29,220 bases of DNA. Source: CAZPAN01 sp964581165 (GTDB lineage Bacteria; Actinomycetota; Coriobacteriia; Coriobacteriales; CADBOM01). The first letter of the stretch is position 1. Every line of letters begins with the position of its first letter. The stretch lies in contig CAZOMM010000021.1 in assembly GCA_964581165.1 (NCBI GenBank), positions 1-29,220 on the forward strand, written 5' to 3'. Both the position numbers and the translations under genes were made by a program. Positions 22,578 to 29,220 of this stretch are shown one piece after another. The notes beneath the pieces are model-generated. The model did not search any database and was not told the DNA's origin. It worked only from the letters and a program-made list of their open reading frames with translations.

Positions 22578-23279
22578 TTACCACTCGATTGATTGTGCTG
22601 AGCTAGGGGAGGGATTGAGCTCAATTTGAGTTGCCTTTCCCTCTTTTACACGAATGACTCTATCTGCAATTGCTGTAAAGGCCGAGTTGTGTGTAACTAT
22701 CACAACAGTTTTGTCCATCAAATTGCATGTATCTTGCAAAAGCTGAAGGATTGCCTTGCCTGTTTTGTAGTCGAGAGCACCAGTTGGCTCATCGCAAAGC
22801 ATAAGTTTGGGATTTTTTGCGAGAGCACGGGCTATGGCTACTCTTTGCTGCTCTCCACCCGAAAGCTGAGCCGGAAAATTGTCTAACCTGTGACCTAATC
22901 CCACCTGCTCTAGCACTTCTGCTTCTGGAAGGGGATCAGGACAAATTTGCGAGGCGAGTTCCACATTCTCTAGAGCTGTGAGATTTTGTACTAGGTTGTA
23001 GAACTGGAAGACAAAACCAATGTCATATCTGCGATAAAAAGTGAGTTCTTTTTGAGACATCTCACTAATGTTTTTGCCGTCGAGGCAGACTGAACCGGAA
23101 GTTACAGAATCCATGCCTCCAAGTATGTTTAGAAGGGTGGTCTTGCCTGAGCCAGAGGGTCCAACTATTACAACAAGCTCACCTTTTTCAATGTCAAAGC
23201 TCATGCCGTCAACAGCAACAACCTCGACTTCTCCCATTTTATAAACTTTTCGTACACCTCTAAATTCAACAAAAGCCAT
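22578..23279 (-). CDS. ABC transporter ATPase, LolD/MacB type
   Basis: 233 residues with Walker A GPSGSGKTT (about 40-48), Q-loop FQFYNLV, signature LSGGEQQR (about 140-147) and Walker B LMLCDEPTGALD. The CDEPTGALD form and short length are typical of the LolD/MacB/FtsE group that partners FtsX permeases. AAGGA lies six bases before the ATG. The permease gene follows five bases after its stop, so they are coupled. A TATAAT box lies 35-40 bases before the start. It should power the long FtsX permease by ATP hydrolysis at the cytoplasmic face. Confidence 0.94.
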   Translation of the reverse strand: MAFVEFRGVRKVYKMGEVEVVAVDGMSFDIEKGELVVIVGPSGSGKTTLLNILGGMDSVTSGSVCLDGKNISEMSQKELTFYRRYDIGFVFQFYNLVQNLTALENVELASQICPDPLPEAEVLEQVGLGHRLDNFPAQLSGGEQQRVAIARALAKNPKLMLCDEPTGALDYKTGKAILQLLQDTCNLMDKTVVIVTHNSAFTAIADRVIRVKEGKATQIELNPSPSSAQSIEW

Positions 23280-23303
23280 TGCAAATCCTTTTGTTAATTA
23301 TTT

Positions 23304-23322
23304 ACATATATCGATTATATGT
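23304..23322. promoter_or_regulatory. Inverted repeat over the TATAAT box of the ABC operon
   Basis: ACATATA (23304-23310) and TATATGT (23316-23322) are perfect inverted arms around TCGAT. The minus-strand -10 box TATAAT (23319-23314) lies inside it, with only a weak -35 (ACAAAG, 17 bases upstream). The site is in the 115-base divergent gap shared with the cysteine hydrolase gene and looks like an operator. Confidence 0.5.
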
Positions 23323-23394
23323 CTGTTGAGATTAGACTTTGTAAACTTAACATGGCTTTTGTTTACCGGTTTTTTGAGTTTGGAGGGTGATTTT

Positions 23395-23943
23395 ATGAAG
23401 TTGGATAAGCCTGCAATTCTTGTTGTAGACATGCTCAACGACTTTGTTACGGGAGCTTTGGGTTGTGATCGCGCTAGGGCAATTGTTCCTTGTTGCGAAG
23501 AACTACTCGGGGCTGCTAGGAAAGCCGGCGTTCCTGTTATCTACTGCAATGATGCTCATTACAAGGATATAGATAGGGAACTTGAGATATGGGGAGACCA
23601 TGCAATAGTTGGAACTCCTGGAGCAGAGGTTATTCCTGAGCTGACTCCAACAGAAACAGACTATGTGGTTCCAAAGAGGCGTTATTCTGGATTCTTCCAG
23701 ACCGATCTTGATATTTTGCTTCGTGAGTTGGGTGTCAAGACCGTGATTATCACTGGGCTTCATGCTCATATGTGTTGCAGGCATACTGCTGCCGATGCTT
23801 TTTGTCTTGGCTATAAGGTAGTTGCTGCTAAAGACTGCACCAATTCCTTTACTCAAGAAGATTTTGAGTCGGGTCTGGATTATCTAAAGACTTGCTATGG
23901 AGCTGATGCTTTTGGTAATGAGGAGCTTATCGCCGCGTTTTAG
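23395..23943 (+). CDS. Isochorismatase-like cysteine hydrolase
   Basis: 182 residues from ATG 23395, with GGAGGGTGA upstream; the frame is open to 23326 without support. The catalytic triad of the family is present: Asp12 (VVDMLNDF), Lys94 (VPKRRYSGF) and Cys127 (GLHAHMCCRHTAADAF). Asp53 and His55 (NDAHYKD) are at the place where nicotinamidases bind a metal ion. The family hydrolyses nicotinamide, ureidoacrylate, N-carbamoylsarcosine or isochorismate; this protein is closest in layout to nicotinamidases but the substrate is not certain. Expected in the cytoplasm. It is divergent from the ABC operon and probably monocistronic. Confidence 0.87.
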   Translation: MKLDKPAILVVDMLNDFVTGALGCDRARAIVPCCEELLGAARKAGVPVIYCNDAHYKDIDRELEIWGDHAIVGTPGAEVIPELTPTETDYVVPKRRYSGFFQTDLDILLRELGVKTVIITGLHAHMCCRHTAADAFCLGYKVVAAKDCTNSFTQEDFESGLDYLKTCYGADAFGNEELIAAF

Positions 23944-23951
23944 CTGCTTGG

Positions 23952-24083
23952 TCTTTGTCTTGGGTTGCGATTTCAATCAAGGTCAATCAAGCTTCTAGTT
24001 TTTCTCCTAGGTTGCGATTGTAATCAAGCCTCTGGGCTTTGTCCTAGGTTGCGATTTCAAACAAACCTCTGGTCTTTGTCCAG
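23952..24083. repeat. 37-bp imperfect repeats in the gap before desulfoferrodoxin
   Basis: Units sharing CTTTGTCCTAGGTTGCGATT start near 23951, 23999, 24036 and (partial) 24073; the last periods are exactly 37, while the first unit has about ten extra bases (TCAATCAAGG duplicated). No ORF crosses it. The rest of the 305-base gap (23944-24248) holds the promoter and hairpin listed separately. Confidence 0.8.
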
Positions 24084-24110
24084 TGTTTACACGACATCTC
24101 AGACTAAGCC

Positions 24111-24142
24111 TTGAGTTAGGGATCTGTGCCTGCTGATATACT
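24111..24142 (+). promoter_or_regulatory. Extended -10 promoter of desulfoferrodoxin
   Basis: TATACT (24137-24142) is preceded by TG one base before it (TGATATACT), an extended -10. TTGAGT (24111-24116) lies 20 bases upstream and TTAGGG (24115-24120) 16 bases upstream as possible weak -35 boxes. Transcription would start about 100 bases before the ATG. Confidence 0.55.
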
Positions 24143-24168
24143 GGCCTCAAGCTTTACAAAATAGAAAA

Positions 24169-24192
24169 GCCACCCTGTATAAGCTGGGTGGC
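24169..24192 (+). promoter_or_regulatory. Leader hairpin of desulfoferrodoxin mRNA
   Basis: GCCACCC (24169-24175) and GGGTGGC (24186-24192) flank a ten-base loop between the promoter and the ATG at 24249. No T-run follows, so it is more likely to affect RNA stability or translation than to terminate. Confidence 0.4.
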
Positions 24193-24248
24193 GCTTGAGT
24201 TGTCCTAGCAGCGTGGGGCTGCTTATGGACAATGGTGAGGAGGTTTAT

Positions 24249-24632
24249 ATGCAACAGGTAAAGTTTTTAAAGTGCGATCACTGCGGCAAGATTGTTTCGG
24301 TTGTTAAAGACAGCAAGGTTCCGTTGATTTGCTGTGGCGAATCCATGAAAGAGCTTGTTGCCAACACTCAAGATGCTGCAATCGAGAAGCACGTTCCGGT
24401 AATCGAAGTCGATGGTCAGACCGTAAATGTTACTATCGGCGAGGTTGAGCATCCTATGCTAGAGGAGCATTACATCGAGTGGATTTATATCCACACCGAG
24501 CAGGGCATACAGTGCAAGCCCTTATCACCCGGTGACTCTCCAACAGCAACTTTTGCTCTAACAGAAACAGATAAGCTCATTGCAGCCTATGAGTACTGCA
24601 ACTTGCATGGTCTGTGGATGGCGGAGGCATAG
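24249..24632 (+). CDS. dfx: Desulfoferrodoxin (superoxide reductase)
   Basis: 127 residues from ATG 24249, preceded by GAGGAGG; an upstream in-frame start at 24195 falls in the leader and is rejected. The N-terminal desulforedoxin domain has Cys9, Cys12, Cys28 and Cys29 for the Fe(Cys)4 centre. The C-terminal neelaredoxin domain has the catalytic iron ligands His48, His68, His74, Cys117 and His120, with the EKHVP motif including the conserved Glu-Lys pair. The length is that of standard two-iron enzymes. It reduces superoxide to hydrogen peroxide without making oxygen, protecting cytoplasmic iron-sulfur proteins such as the NifJ and radical SAM enzymes here. It is a single-gene transcript with its own promoter and terminator. 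Confidence 0.96.
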   Translation: MQQVKFLKCDHCGKIVSVVKDSKVPLICCGESMKELVANTQDAAIEKHVPVIEVDGQTVNVTIGEVEHPMLEEHYIEWIYIHTEQGIQCKPLSPGDSPTATFALTETDKLIAAYEYCNLHGLWMAEA

Positions 24633-24662
24633 TTTTTAAGGCGAGTTACTAAGGCAAATAAG

Positions 24663-24698
24663 GCCAGCTGAAACAGCTAAGCCAGCTGAAACAGCTAA
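24663..24698. repeat. Perfect 18-bp tandem duplication, each unit a hairpin
   Basis: GCCAGCTGAAACAGCTAA occurs twice back to back. Each unit contains AGCTG-AAA-CAGCT, a small hairpin, so the RNA after desulfoferrodoxin would carry two identical hairpins before the terminator. Confidence 0.9.
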
Positions 24699-24739
24699 GA
24701 ATCAGCGCTTAAATTTAGGTTCTAACAATGAGCCAAATG

Positions 24740-24768
24740 GGACACCGGCATTGCGTCGGTGTCCTTTT
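24740..24768 (+). terminator. Rho-independent terminator after desulfoferrodoxin
   Basis: GGACACCG (24740-24747) pairs with CGGTGTCC (24757-24764) and is followed by TTTTATTT. It is about 110 bases after the desulfoferrodoxin stop. Confidence 0.85.
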
Positions 24769-24889
24769 ATTTGCAACGGATGCTGGCCGACTAGCCCAAA
24801 AGATCTCAAAGACTGCACAATCAGTGCTTTTGTAGGTGTTCTACTGCTGTTGATATTATTGGCATGGGATGGCTTGTTTGCTTTTGTTG

Positions 24890-25933
24890 CTAATTGGATG
24901 AATCCACTCGTATTGGATTTGGGCAGAGCCAGCTTGGTCTCCTAAAGATTATTAAGGGGGAGCTAGCAGTATCGAGGGAGTTGTTTTCTTCTCTGTAAAC
25001 ATTTGAAAGTGCCGCACTGTTGCAAACATCTTCGACTATCGCTTCGCCACAGACATCTTCGGCCGCCGCTCTGTTGCAACTATTTGCAAGCATCTCTCCT
25101 CCACAAACATCTGCAAGCGTTTCCCTGTTGCAAACAATGAAGTCGGTAGCTCGTCCGTGGGTCAGAATTGGCGAAATGTCTGTATTTTCGGATTCGATTA
25201 CAGCTAATGCGGATACCTCATCAACTTCTGTGAGGCCCTTCTCACTAAGCAAGCTCATTAAAGACTCAAACATATCGCTTTCTACTACGAGATTTTCTGG
25301 CCATAGCGGATTAATCCCAATCTCAGCATTTACGAGTTTGCCAATAATGCCACGCTCACAAAGAAACATCCCATTCTTAAGCTGTCCAACAGACACTGTA
25401 ATGTCCGACTTTACAGCAAGCTGGGCATCCCCAGTATCACCATTTAAACCACTGTTGATATCTGCGCTTACTACCGCAGCTGAACTCTGGTTGATTAGCT
25501 CGATAGCCTCAGCTGCTATTCCCCTTGGCATTCCGTGAAAGCCCGTCCCAAAGATGCAGTCAACCAACACCGAAGCATCTCGAATTACAGGATCGTCTGT
25601 CTTAAAGCTACAAATCTTAAGTCCTAGCTTCGTTGCCTGATCCCTATAAAACGCTCCATCATTCGATACCTTTTCGGACACTGTATGCACACTTATGCTT
25701 AGGCCCTCTTTGGCCATCAAGCAAGCCAATGCGTATCCATCGCCGCCGTTGTTTCCTCCACCTGCAATAATTGAGCAGTGCCCCTTGTTGGCGCTCCAAT
25801 CTTTAAGCAGGTTCATGCCAAGTCTGATACCTCTGGCGGCTCTACCCATGAGTTCAATTCCAGAGACACCAGATGCGATAGTAGAGGCATCGCTTTGTCT
25901 CATGCATTCAACCGAAATAACATCCATCATCAT
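24890..25933 (-). CDS. NAD(P)H-hydrate epimerase-like (YjeF_N) with Cys-repeat tail
   Basis: 347 residues; GGGAG lies five bases before the first of three tandem ATGs. Residues 1-~225 match the YjeF N-terminal/NnrE fold: GGGNNGGDGYALA (58-70), VDCIFGTGFHG and ADINSGLNGDTG, then a conserved-type lysine in GQLKNGM. The family epimerises R-NADHX and R-NADPHX so that the dehydratase can repair them. The usual fused C-terminal ADP-dependent dehydratase is absent. In its place, residues 268-312 are five exact nine-residue repeats, each starting with Cys (Cys268, 277, 286, 295, 304; the form is CNRxxLADV/CGGEMLANS), then a short tail. The epimerase domain is well supported. The tail function is unknown. 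Confidence 0.85.
   Translation of the reverse strand: MMMDVISVECMRQSDASTIASGVSGIELMGRAARGIRLGMNLLKDWSANKGHCSIIAGGGNNGGDGYALACLMAKEGLSISVHTVSEKVSNDGAFYRDQATKLGLKICSFKTDDPVIRDASVLVDCIFGTGFHGMPRGIAAEAIELINQSSAAVVSADINSGLNGDTGDAQLAVKSDITVSVGQLKNGMFLCERGIIGKLVNAEIGINPLWPENLVVESDMFESLMSLLSEKGLTEVDEVSALAVIESENTDISPILTHGRATDFIVCNRETLADVCGGEMLANSCNRAAAEDVCGEAIVEDVCNSAALSNVYREENNSLDTASSPLIIFRRPSWLCPNPIRVDSSN
24998..25132 (-). repeat. 27-bp coding repeat (five Cys nonapeptides) in the epimerase gene
   Basis: Five 27-base units give Cys at exact nine-residue spacing. At the DNA level a 54-base higher-order duplication is visible: TGTTGCAA starts at 25018, 25072 and 25126, and CCACARACATCT recurs once in each 54-base unit. 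Confidence 0.85.
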
Positions 25934-26458
25934 TATTGCTCCCGATAACAGCTAGAAAAGTCTTTCTAAAATTAAGTTCATACGAACAAAAGCATGTTTT
26001 GTGGAGCAGAGAGTGCGAGCGAGGACTGCCCGAGTTTAGCGCGGCTTTTGCACACCCTTCCACCAATAGTGTCAATCCCGATTTAACGTAGAGTAACTTT
26101 TTAAGACACTAACTCTTCAAAGGCATTATTCTGCACCAATTCCTTAGTAAATTAGTGAAAACTTATCCTTATTGACTTTAATTGCTTTTAGCTCGATGTT
26201 TCATGGGCTAATATCGATCGGGATGATCGGCATCATCTATTAGGCTCTGAGTGTGTTGTTGCAGCATAGACATGCAGCACAGATATGCTGCATAGATGTG
26301 TGATTTGCCGGCGCGTGTAAGAGTTTTTGGGAGGATCCCATGCTTTTTGGGAGGATCCCATGTAGCTACGCGTCGCAGCTTCTAACCGCAAACACATTGC
26401 GAGCTAAAACTTTTGTCTTGGGAAGATAGAGAGGAACCCGACAGAAAGAGGAAGCCAT
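25934..26458. other. 525-base divergent intergenic region
   Basis: No ORF of note. Near the epimerase start lies TAGAAA-AGTC-TTTCTA (25953-25968), a possible operator. GATGAT/ATCATC (26222-26237) and ATGCAGCA/TGCTGCAT (26272-26279, 26286-26293, six-base loop) are inverted repeats toward the flavoenzyme. A 20-bp direct duplication follows at 26324-26362. TTGACT (26172-26177) could be a -35, but I see no good -10 17 bases on. The size and number of dyads suggest regulated expression of the downstream oxidoreductase. Confidence 0.5.
26324..26362. repeat. 20-bp direct duplication containing a dyad
   Basis: TTTTTGGGAGGATCCCATG occurs at 26324-26342 and 26344-26362 (period 20). Each copy contains TGGGA-GGA-TCCCA, an inverted repeat, so the region presents two identical dyads about 95-135 bases before the flavoenzyme start. 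Confidence 0.85.
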
Positions 26459-28414
26459 ATGTATGAAAAGCTTTTTACACCCGGATACATAGGAAAGCTA
26501 GAAATCAGAAACCGCATTGTTCAGGAGCCCATGGGTAATGCCTATTCGAACAAACAGGGCGAGGCTACCGACAAAGAAATCGCCTTTTACACTGAGCGTG
26601 CCAAAGGCGGAGTGGGTCTAATTCTTACCGAGACTATGATGGTGCAAAAGGGCACTGGTGGCGGCAACGACAAGCAAATGTCACTGGCATACGACGAAAA
26701 CATTCCAGGGATGAAAAAGCTCACCGATTCTGTCCATCAGCATGGTGCCAAGATTATTGCCGAGATCTATCACTCCGGTCGTCAGGGAGTGCCAGATTGG
26801 GATCCTCAGGGCAAATGCCCCGCACCTAGTGCGATAGACTGCAAACTTACTCACATTCCATCGCGCGAGATCAGCCACGACGAAATCCTACAGCTCGAGA
26901 AAGATTTTATATCCGCCGCTAGGCGCGCAAAGGAGTCGGGTTTTGATGGGGTCGAGATCCACTGCGCGCATGGTTACATCCTCAATGAGTTCCTCAGTCC
27001 TTATACAAATCATCGTACAGACGAGTACGGCGGATCTCTAGAAAATCGAATGCGAATCGTTAAAAACATCATTGATGGCATCCGTGCCGAGCTTGGCGAT
27101 TACGTGGTGATCGTTCGCATTACTGTTGATGAGTTCCTTCGCATGAATGGAATTGATGATGGAATCACCCTAGATATGGGTGTTGAGATCTGCAAGAACT
27201 TTGAGAAGTTTGGCTTTGATGCAATCGATGTTTCTTCTGGAATTTATGAGACCATGAATGTGGCTTGGGAGCCAACTGGCTTTGATCAAGGTTGGAAATC
27301 CCATATGGCTGCTGAGGTCAAAAAGAACGTATCAATTCCTGTTTTTTGCACTGCGGTGCTCAGAGATCCTGCTTATTGTGAGATGCTTCTCGAAAACGGA
27401 ACCTGTGATTTTGTGGGTTCAGCTCGTACTCATTTGGCCGATCCTTACTGGGCTAACAAGGCCAAGGAAGAGCGGACCAACGAAATTAGACGTTGCATCT
27501 CTTGTCTAACATGCATGGAGACACTGATGGCTGGTGGTCCAGAGGGTTGTCAGTGCGCTGTTAATCCAGAGGCTGGTCATGAATTTGAGTGGAACGACTT
27601 TTCTAAGATTGGCGATGGTAGGTCTGTGGTAGTTGTGGGTGCCGGTCCGGCAGGGATGGAAGCCGCTCACGTGCTGGCCCGAAGAGGTTTTGAGGTCACT
27701 ATCCTCGAGGCCAAATCGGAGGTTGGCGGACAGCTTTGCTACGCCAATAAGCCCCCCAAGAAGGAGAAAGTCGATTGGTTTATCGACTATCACAGGGCAA
27801 TACTCGAGAAGCACAACATACAGGTGCGATTGAACACCCCCGCCACCGTTGAGAGCATAAAGGAGCTTGATCCTTATGCGCTTATTTGGACAGCTGGTGC
27901 AACTCCGATTATGCCTCGCTCTATCGAAGGCATCGATTGCAAGTGCGTGCTAAAGACCACACAGATTCTATCTGGAGAAATTAAGCTATTTGGAAAGAAG
28001 GTCTGTGTTGTTGGTTCTGGCATGACGGGCATCGAGACTGCAGAGTTTTTGGCTGATATGGGCAATGAAGTAGATGTTTACGAGATGGTAGACGAAATTG
28101 GCCCAGGCATGCACTTCCAAAATCTTATCGATGTACTTGGCCGTTGTGGAGAGCATAATGTCGGACTCTTTCCTAAGCATAAGTTGGTAAAGATCCAAGA
28201 GGGTTCTGCTGAGTTCGAAAATACTGAGACTGGCGAGACTGAGACTGTAACTTTTGATTATCTAGTGCTCTCCTTGGGAACTGCTGCCACTAAGCCTAGC
28301 GATGACATTGTTGAGGCGTTCCCCAATATTATTGTTGCAGGCGATGCCGAAAAGGCCGGCAGGATTCAACACGCAACAAGTACAGCCTTCGTTGCTGCTT
28401 ATAATCTCAAGTAG
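26459..28414 (+). CDS. FMN/FAD/4Fe-4S oxidoreductase, Old Yellow Enzyme family (BaiCD/FadH-like)
   Basis: 651 residues. The first ~330 form the FMN-binding TIM barrel of the Old Yellow Enzyme family, with IHCAHGYILNEFLSPYTNHR and GGSLENRMR. A 4Fe-4S motif follows with Cys346, Cys349, Cys352 and Cys364 or Cys366. Then come a FAD-binding Rossmann segment (VVVVGAGPAGMEAAHVL, about 391) and an NAD(P)-binding segment (KVCVVGSGMTGIETAEFL, about 516), ending with the GDAEKAGRIQHA redox-family end motif. This is the 2,4-dienoyl-CoA reductase/BaiCD/BaiH/trimethylamine-dehydrogenase-like architecture, which reduces activated C=C bonds with NAD(P)H. The natural substrate cannot be told from sequence; bile-acid, enoate or plant-metabolite reduction are all seen in relatives. 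AGAGGAAG precedes the ATG. Monocistronic and likely cytoplasmic. Confidence 0.9.
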   Translation: MYEKLFTPGYIGKLEIRNRIVQEPMGNAYSNKQGEATDKEIAFYTERAKGGVGLILTETMMVQKGTGGGNDKQMSLAYDENIPGMKKLTDSVHQHGAKIIAEIYHSGRQGVPDWDPQGKCPAPSAIDCKLTHIPSREISHDEILQLEKDFISAARRAKESGFDGVEIHCAHGYILNEFLSPYTNHRTDEYGGSLENRMRIVKNIIDGIRAELGDYVVIVRITVDEFLRMNGIDDGITLDMGVEICKNFEKFGFDAIDVSSGIYETMNVAWEPTGFDQGWKSHMAAEVKKNVSIPVFCTAVLRDPAYCEMLLENGTCDFVGSARTHLADPYWANKAKEERTNEIRRCISCLTCMETLMAGGPEGCQCAVNPEAGHEFEWNDFSKIGDGRSVVVVGAGPAGMEAAHVLARRGFEVTILEAKSEVGGQLCYANKPPKKEKVDWFIDYHRAILEKHNIQVRLNTPATVESIKELDPYALIWTAGATPIMPRSIEGIDCKCVLKTTQILSGEIKLFGKKVCVVGSGMTGIETAEFLADMGNEVDVYEMVDEIGPGMHFQNLIDVLGRCGEHNVGLFPKHKLVKIQEGSAEFENTETGETETVTFDYLVLSLGTAATKPSDDIVEAFPNIIVAGDAEKAGRIQHATSTAFVAAYNLK

Positions 28415-28455
28415 TCGTTCTTGCTACACAGCTTTTTACAAGCTACAGATTTTTG

Positions 28456-28490
28456 CAAGCCCATGTTAAGCCACCATTAACATGGGCTTG
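28456..28490. terminator. Long perfect stem-loop after the flavoenzyme gene
   Basis: CAAGCCCATGTTAA (28456-28469) and TTAACATGGGCTTG (28477-28490) form a perfect 14-bp stem with a seven-base loop, about 40 bases after the stop. There is no T-run after either side, so termination would be atypical; a 3'-end stabilising or Rho-linked role is as likely. Confidence 0.5.
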
Positions 28491-28667
28491 ATCAAGTTAT
28501 AAGTGCCCAAAACAGCAATAGGCCTTCATAAAAGGGTGCACAGAAAGGTGCAATCTCAAAATAAGACTTGATTCCGGATTTCTTCACATCACTCCAGCTC
28601 ACAAACTAGGAGTTGGATCATATTGCAGAAGAGACCAACAAGTGAGGTCAAGCACAAAATCCTGTGC

Positions 28668-29220
28668 TTAGGAGCCATCCAGTCCAAGGGCTTGCCTGAG
28701 GGCATCCTCCGCCTGCTCATTCGGACTAATGGGACAGCTTTTGCCCCAGATAGGTTCAAACCTCGCTTGCGCGGCAGGAACAAGATCACTGCGCACTACT
28801 ATTAAGGCATGGGGGAAGGTGGAGCTTGGCCCCTTATCAAGGAGCTTCATTGCAGAGACCAAACCCTCGTTGTGTCTAAGCTCAAGCCGTCCCAGTTCAT
28901 CAACGACCAACAATGAGTCCCCTGTGACAGCAGTACCGTCCCAAGCAGCTAAGGCTTCAAAATGTGCGTTAACTTGCTGAATGGCCTTATCGTCAATTGC
29001 CCAACCAAGCTTGGCGCGAGCCGCCTGGCTTTTTTTATCAAAATTACCTGCTGCTTTGGAAAGATCTGTCCGTTGGGCAAAGGGAATACGCATCTGCTCT
29101 GGAAGAAGCACGTTTTCAATGCCAAGCTTTTCGAACTTCTGCTCTTCAAGGCCTTCGCAGGCAGGGCTTTTTTTGCACTGCCACACTCCCGGAGCCAGCA
29201 CGCCGGCGCAGTTTATGCCC
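28668..29220 (-). CDS. THEP1-like nucleoside-triphosphatase (5' part outside window)
   Basis: The frame is open to the right edge of the window, so the N-terminus with its Walker A motif is outside. The visible ~184 residues contain VVDELGRLELR, matching the Walker-B/DELGxLEL motif of NTPase_1/THEP1 proteins, then a VVRSDL strand and a short C-terminus ending in LGLDGS. The family hydrolyses NTPs in vitro; its cellular role is not settled. Two cysteines (QCKKSPACEG) near the visible N-terminal end may be structural. It converges on the flavoenzyme gene; the 253-base gap between them holds a hairpin and an AAGCACA/TGTGCTT dyad overlapping the stop codon. Confidence 0.6.
   Translation of the reverse strand, partial: GINCAGVLAPGVWQCKKSPACEGLEEQKFEKLGIENVLLPEQMRIPFAQRTDLSKAAGNFDKKSQAARAKLGWAIDDKAIQQVNAHFEALAAWDGTAVTGDSLLVVDELGRLELRHNEGLVSAMKLLDKGPSSTFPHALIVVRSDLVPAAQARFEPIWGKSCPISPNEQAEDALRQALGLDGS

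Noticed and set aside
23952..24083. CRISPR array
   Set aside because: The repeats are imperfect and adjoin directly with no unique spacers; there are no cas genes. The same applies to the other tandem arrays in the window.
24751..24945. 64-codon open frame with a hydrophobic stretch
   Set aside because: Begins inside the desulfoferrodoxin terminator with a weak TTG start, has no ribosome binding site and runs into the 3' end of the convergent epimerase gene.

Overview
The window looks like a chromosome segment of an anaerobic, moderate-GC bacterium. Pyruvate:ferredoxin oxidoreductase, desulfoferrodoxin-type superoxide reductase, two radical SAM enzymes and an Old Yellow Enzyme/dienoyl-CoA-reductase-like flavoenzyme all fit a strict anaerobe. 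The Tat-type lipoprotein signal, the DUF169 and DUF4143 proteins and the general style suggest an Eggerthellaceae/Coriobacteriia-like gut actinobacterium. That taxonomic guess is inference only. The tRNA-Lys has its CCA encoded.

Layout. (1) 1-6666, plus strand, one tight operon: the 3' part of a radical SAM/SPASM peptide-maturase-like gene; a 40-codon ORF whose ATG overlaps the maturase stop; a Tat/lipoprotein solute-binding protein resembling YnjB; two half-permeases; an ATPase; and a divergent ArsM-family methyltransferase with a cysteine-rich tail. This is the best candidate for an undescribed system: a maturase, a possible precursor peptide, a dedicated ABC importer and a metalloid-type methyltransferase. 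(2) 6902-8191: a DUF4143-type AAA ATPase read from an 8-G ribosome binding site. (3) 8407-9471, minus: a BioB/HydE/PylB-like radical SAM enzyme. (4) 9819-13561, plus: a large PEP/pyruvate-binding protein with a KaiC-like N-terminus, then a DUF169 protein, closed by a bidirectional terminator. (5) 13706-17843, minus: nifJ and a small His-rich membrane-anchored protein. (6) tRNA-Lys, minus, with a good promoter, then a metallo-beta-lactamase-fold protein on plus behind a promoter with repeated TGATCGACAC boxes. (7) 19276-23279, minus: a LolD/MacB-type ATPase and an FtsX permease with a long extracytoplasmic coiled coil. (8) 23395-24632, plus: a cysteine hydrolase and desulfoferrodoxin. (9) 24890-25933, minus: an NAD(P)HX epimerase with an unusual tail of five nine-residue repeats, each beginning with Cys. 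(10) 26459-28414, plus: a BaiCD/FadH-like flavin and iron-sulfur oxidoreductase. (11) 28668-29220, minus: the 3' part of a THEP1-like nucleoside triphosphatase.

A striking property of the whole window is that many gaps, and several genes, carry their own short tandem repeat, with periods of 9, 12, 15, 18, 20, 21, 24, 27, 34 and 37 bp. The units are unrelated to each other. This looks like frequent local slippage duplication rather than one mobile repeat family. No CRISPR array, insertion sequence, rRNA or replication origin was seen.
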